Shown here one piece after another: positions 61,111 to 64,000 of a stretch of 64,000 nt of DNA. The stretch's first letter is position 1. Every line of letters begins with the position of its first letter. The stretch is from Micrasema longulum. Taxonomy: Eukaryota > Arthropoda > Insecta > Trichoptera > Brachycentridae. A model generated the notes under the pieces. That model searched no databases, was not told the origin of the DNA, and was given only the letters and a program-made list of their open reading frames with translations. Position numbers and translations under genes: made by a program. Where the stretch lies: positions 149,240-213,239 of the forward strand of contig JAGVSM010004270.1 in assembly GCA_022494885.1 (NCBI GenBank), written 5' to 3'.

Positions 61111-61727
61111 CAGTTGCAAGAAAATTAAAAATAGCAATTGGTCTGAGTGTTGTTGTAATTTTTTTATTCCTTCTTTCCACATCCTCTCTTTCTTACCTGC
61201 TGACAACCCTCTGAAATATAAGCTAAGCTAGTTATTCCTTATTTTAAATACACCCTAAAATAGAATCCTTCGCCTTTCGTGCGTGAGTCAAGATCGCAAA
61301 TTTACGTCATCAAATATATTATTGCAAGCATTTAGTTAGCACGCCAGTCAATCTATAGGACATCCCAACGGGGTTATTCCCACGATTAAAGCCCTAAGGC
61401 ATTTCATTAAAATACCTCCACGCCTATTGGGAAATCGTCATCCACTTACTTAAATACTCCGCGAGCTTTGAGGTTTGGAGAATACTGCCATAGCTAGGAG
61501 AAGTGTAAATATTTACAAAACAATAATATAATTGATAAATGAACAAACAAACCATAAATAACCTCATATTTTATTTTGAAATTATAAAAGAAAACTAACT
61601 AACTAAGATAGACACTCATAGAAAATTTATGAGATGCAAGACGAAACTTGTGTAACTTGAGTTGTAAATCATCTTCTAATTCTGTCAATATGGTTGAATC
61701 GTCTGCGCAACGTATAATGTTAACGAT
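61111..61727. other. Interval, nothing recognised
   Basis: Part (61280-61500) is less AT-rich. No frame or repeat partner. Confidence 0.3.
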
Positions 61728-62430
61728 CGTGTTTATTTATTTTTATATACATTTATTTATTTGACACTTTATATACATATACAATAAATATACATATAAA
61801 GGCGGGCATATTGCCTTAAGGCAATTTCTTCCTACCTACCCAAACCTACCTACCCAAACATATATACGGCCTAAGCCAATTACAACAGTTACATGAAGAA
61901 ACATAAATGCAAGAAACTGAACAAAAATAACACAAAACTATTTAATTTAGCAAAGATAAACAAGGGCAAAACAATAATTATATACAATATATTCATAAAA
62001 ACGAAAGACCTAAGACTTCGAGCTAAACCATGCCAATCCAACTTCATCCCACACTGTTTAGTCGCGAAGAGATCTACGAAAAGCCGGAAGATCTATCCCA
62101 AAGAATTCCAAGTCGTGTGATGAATTGACTAATCTACACATTCTGGACACTGGGGCATAAAAACCAAAGTTGCTCTTAGAAGATTTAATAAATAGCAGAT
62201 TTTGACTTCCGGTGACACGGTTGGGAACATGAAAAGAAATTGATTGCAACAGAGATGGGACATCACTTAAAGCATTAAGTATTTTGAAAATACATATAAG
62301 GTCCATCACAGTTCGACGTCTCTCCAATGAAGACAGATTAAGAGATTGCTCTATTTCAATATAGGAATAATTACTCCTTTTTAATCCGAGCAACCATGCC
62401 ACTTTTCTTAGAAAACGGCGTTGTCTCCCT
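61728..62430 (-). pseudogene. LINE C-terminal fragment with 3' UTR
   Basis: The minus frame (114 codons) has Leu-Ser-Ser-Leu-Glu-Arg-Arg-Arg-Thr-Val-Met-Asp-Leu-Ile-Cys-Ile-Phe-Lys, Pro-Ser-Leu-Leu-Gln-Ser-Ile, His-Val-Pro-Asn-Arg and Tyr-Ala-Pro-Val-Ser-Arg-Met. This is the LxxRR(x)nDLxxxFK...VPxR C-terminus also seen at 13.7, 50.0 and 56.6 kb. The 3' UTR contains GGCATATTGCCTTAAGGCAA (reverse complement TTGCCTTAAGGCAATATGCC) and ends in a reversed AAATAAAT tail near 61735. Confidence 0.8.
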
Positions 62431-62754
62431 TAGTCCTAGATTTGCCACTTCCTTCATTCCTGAAAGCGTTTTTATTTATTTATTTTGTGTATGTACGAAA
62501 CTGTTCAAGTTTTTTTATTATATTTTGTTGTAATGTATTTACTTGTAAAGATGTTTAACTTGCTGTTTTTTTATTTTTCTGATTACGAACTTTTTAAAAA
62601 AAATTATGTATTGCTTTACGTTTATCAATTACAAGTAACGCTCCAGAACTTAGGTTAAATGGAACACAAAACGGGTGTATAGTGTTGCATCTAGTGTATA
62701 CATAAATATCAATGCCTTGAAGTACTTAAAACTCATTTACTTAATTATTTAGAA
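62430..62754. other. AT-rich interval
   Basis: Nothing recognised. Confidence 0.3.
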
Positions 62755-62968
62755 ACATATTACAACAGAGATGAAGAACACACAAGAATAAGTTAATATA
62801 GAAGTCTAGGCATCTACAGGGCTTATGACTTGTCATTGGTTGGATTAAGTGGCCATTTTACACACTGTGTAACATTAATCATTCCGCCCATTTTTAAATA
62901 TCTGCATTCCTTAATTTTTTTCATCGGTTGATTTCGTGAAGTTAAAGAGCTTAAACCTTTATTTATGC
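62755..62968 (-). repeat. Rep-A copy
   Basis: ACATATTACAACAGAGATGA, AGTCTAGGCATCTACAGGGC, TTTTACACACTGTGTAACAT (dyad 1), GTTAAAGAGCTTAAACCTTT. It stops at a junction with the Penelope-type piece starting at about 62970. Confidence 0.85.
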
Positions 62969-63070
62969 TATGAAACTGGTCGCTGGATATTCCAAATTTG
63001 TGAATTAAAGTGTCACTCGTCTTTTATTTATATAATAAATTACAATGAACTTCCATCAAGAATTTTCACT
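62969..63070 (+). repeat. Penelope-type terminal repeat, 37.4-kb family
   Basis: ATGAAACTGGTCGCTGGATA, CAAATTTGTGAATTAAAGTG and CACTCGTCTTTTATTTATAT match 37.39-37.45 kb. Only the part from the GAAAC box onwards is present; the palindrome is changed to ACTGGT. Confidence 0.7.
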
Positions 63071-63084
63071 TACAAACTTAGATA

Positions 63085-63187
63085 TTTTGAAAAAAACAAC
63101 ATTGTTTTTAACCACTAACTTTTTATTTTTATTTTTATTTTCCGCCGACCGGTTTCAAAGCAAACTAGCTTCTTCGTCAAGTAGTTA
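63085..63187 (-). ncRNA. Penelope-type end with hammerhead-like motif (AAGCTT family)
   Basis: Minus strand: TTGACGA, A, stem GAAGC, loop TAGTTT, stem GCTTT, GAAA, palindrome ACCGGT, C (about 63147-63181). The first core base is T rather than C in all copies of this family. A palindromic boundary with the next, plus-strand copy follows at about 63187. Confidence 0.45.
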
Positions 63188-63330
63188 CGTAAACTTTGAC
63201 TAAGAAGCTTGTTTGCTTTAAAACCGGTTGGGGGAAAAAAAAAAGTTAGTGGTTAAAAACAAAGTTGTTTTATTTGTAAAGTTTATATTTGAAGCACTTA
63301 CATTGTGGTTATTCATTATATTTAATTAAA
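63188..63330 (+). repeat. Penelope-type terminal repeat, opposite orientation
   Basis: TTTGACTAAGAAGCTTGTTT, GCTTTAAAACCGGTTGGGGG, GTGGTTAAAAACAAAGTTG, then TTTATATTTGAAGCACTTAC at 63282, which is the reverse complement of AAGTGCTTCAAATATAAA-type sequence at about 63700. The GAAA box is changed to AAAA. Confidence 0.65.
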
Positions 63331-63334
63331 TAAA

Positions 63335-63510
63335 ACCACTTCATGTTGAAAATAAAATATTAAAATTAGACAACTTAGAAATTTTAGACATGAAAAAAGC
63401 TATTCATAATAAGAAAACAATAATTAATAACCAAATAAACAATTTTTCTATTAGTCCCCTCCTGTCTAACTTAGAAAATAATGATATCAAATTACCACCC
63501 GTGTAGGGAA
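63335..63510 (+). pseudogene. Penelope-like element, C-terminal end of protein
   Basis: The frame reads His-Val-Glu-Asn-Lys-Ile-Leu-Lys-Leu-Asp-Asn-Leu-Glu-Ile-Leu-Asp-Met-Lys-Lys-Ala, then Pro-Leu-Leu-Ser-Asn-Leu and ends Lys-Leu-Pro-Pro-Val-stop near 63503. It matches the minus-strand copy at 10.68-10.83 kb, including the 3' UTR. Upstream the element is replaced by its own terminal repeat, so it is a deleted copy. Confidence 0.75.
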
Positions 63511-63586
63511 AAAACGACTTGATTTATTGGTAGTATTTATTGAACGTGATAAAAATTAAAAAGGAATCAATTCATTGGTTACGTAA

Positions 63587-63628
63587 ACCTTGACGAAGAA
63601 GCTTGTTTGCTTTGAAACCAGTCGGTGG
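63587..63628 (+). ncRNA. Hammerhead-like motif downstream of Penelope ORF
   Basis: ACC, TTGACGA (63590-63596), A, stem GAAGC, loop TTGTTT, stem GCTTT, GAAA (63614-63617), CCAGTC, GGT. ACC/GGT gives helix I; stem II has five pairs. The palindrome is broken in this copy (ACCAGT). It sits about 85 bp after the protein stop, in the place expected for a Penelope terminal repeat. Confidence 0.4.
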
Positions 63629-63722
63629 AAAATAAAAATAGTGGTTAAAAACAAAGTTGTTTTATTTATTTTATTTTATTACAATGAATAACCACAAAGT
63701 TAGTGCTTCAAATATAAACTTT
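63629..63722 (+). repeat. Penelope terminal-repeat flank
   Basis: GTGGTTAAAAACAAAGTTG, ACAATGAATAACCACAAAGT, TAGTGCTTCAAATATAAAC. It recurs at 44.8-44.94 kb and, inverted, at 63.28-63.32 kb. Confidence 0.65.
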
Positions 63723-64000
63723 ATTTTAAAATAAATAATTATTGTGTTTTTTATTTCTATGACCTACTTACTTACCTACTCGTAAGTTCATACGTAGCAT
63801 TTTAAAAAATTATTATCAAACTGCGGAACCATTTCAGGGGGCATCATTATGATTACAAAAACAGATCTAAGTAGCGGTGATGAATGAACATCTCAGGAAT
63901 CCGCGCATTCTAGTTGGTAAGCCAACATCAAAGGACATTTTTCTGTACACCGAATGGATACCTAGGTATACGGCGGGAAGTGAAATATACTTCCCGGGAT
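63723..64000. other. Window end, nothing recognised
   Basis: The last 280 bases have no frame or repeat partner that I can support. Confidence 0.3.

Noticed and set aside
1..64000. CRISPR array, operon or bacterial gene cluster
   Set aside because: Tandem repeats here have no spacer pattern, and all protein remnants belong to eukaryotic mobile elements.

Overview
The window looks like repeat-rich intergenic or intronic DNA of an arthropod, most likely an insect. It is strongly AT-rich and I find no intact conventional protein-coding gene, no rRNA or functional tRNA gene, no operon structure and no CRISPR array. Nearly all longer reading frames are either frames running through repeats or decayed pieces of mobile elements. 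The mixture (non-LTR retrotransposons of several clades, tRNA-derived SINEs, Penelope-like elements, mariner and pogo/Tigger transposons, an arthropod-type ACTAGCTGACCCG repeat) is typical of insects such as Lepidoptera or Hemiptera, but I cannot fix the order from sequence alone.

Layout. 0-10 kb: decayed LINE pieces, a tandem of a roughly 392-bp repeat that I call Rep-A, a foldback element at 1880-2697, a possible isolated first exon near 2973, and a mariner transposase remnant near 3700. 10-20 kb: a Penelope-like 3' end, two RT fragments, Rep-A copies that have swallowed LINEs, and several LINE tails on the minus strand. 20-33 kb: an RNase H-bearing LINE (24.4-25.6 kb), a likely solo LTR (26.25-26.68 kb), a 715-bp pogo/Tigger-like element (28.26-28.97 kb) and a 500-bp hexanucleotide satellite (29.9-30.4 kb). 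33-47 kb: Penelope-like ends with hammerhead-like motifs, a three-layer nest of elements (43.03-43.64 kb) and a SINE split by a LINE with a 13-bp target duplication (42.2-42.66 kb). 47-64 kb: the best preserved LINE (49.4-50.6 kb, one frameshift), more LINE C-termini, a 133-bp tandem array (59.5 kb) and a cluster of Penelope-like ends in both orientations (63.0-63.7 kb).

Two things stand out. First, at least four sequence families of Penelope-like ends carry the same three-helix layout: a CTGANGA-like segment, a short hairpin, then GAAA plus a self-complementary hexamer or octamer (ACCGGT, ACAATTGT, ACGCGT) followed by C, with flanks that pair in the better copies. This fits the dimer-cleaving, short-stem-III hammerhead ribozymes known to accompany Penelope-like retrotransposons. 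The palindrome changes between families while keeping its symmetry. Second, Rep-A is present about twenty times, often as head-to-head inverted pairs, and keeps two adjacent perfect dyads in most copies. I do not recognise it as a described family.

Because the content is mobile-element debris, the pieces do not work together as a pathway. Their relations are those of insertion history (who landed in whom) and of non-autonomous elements (SINEs, miniature elements) probably mobilised by the LINE and transposon families whose fragments lie alongside. All identifications are by eye; no database search was run.
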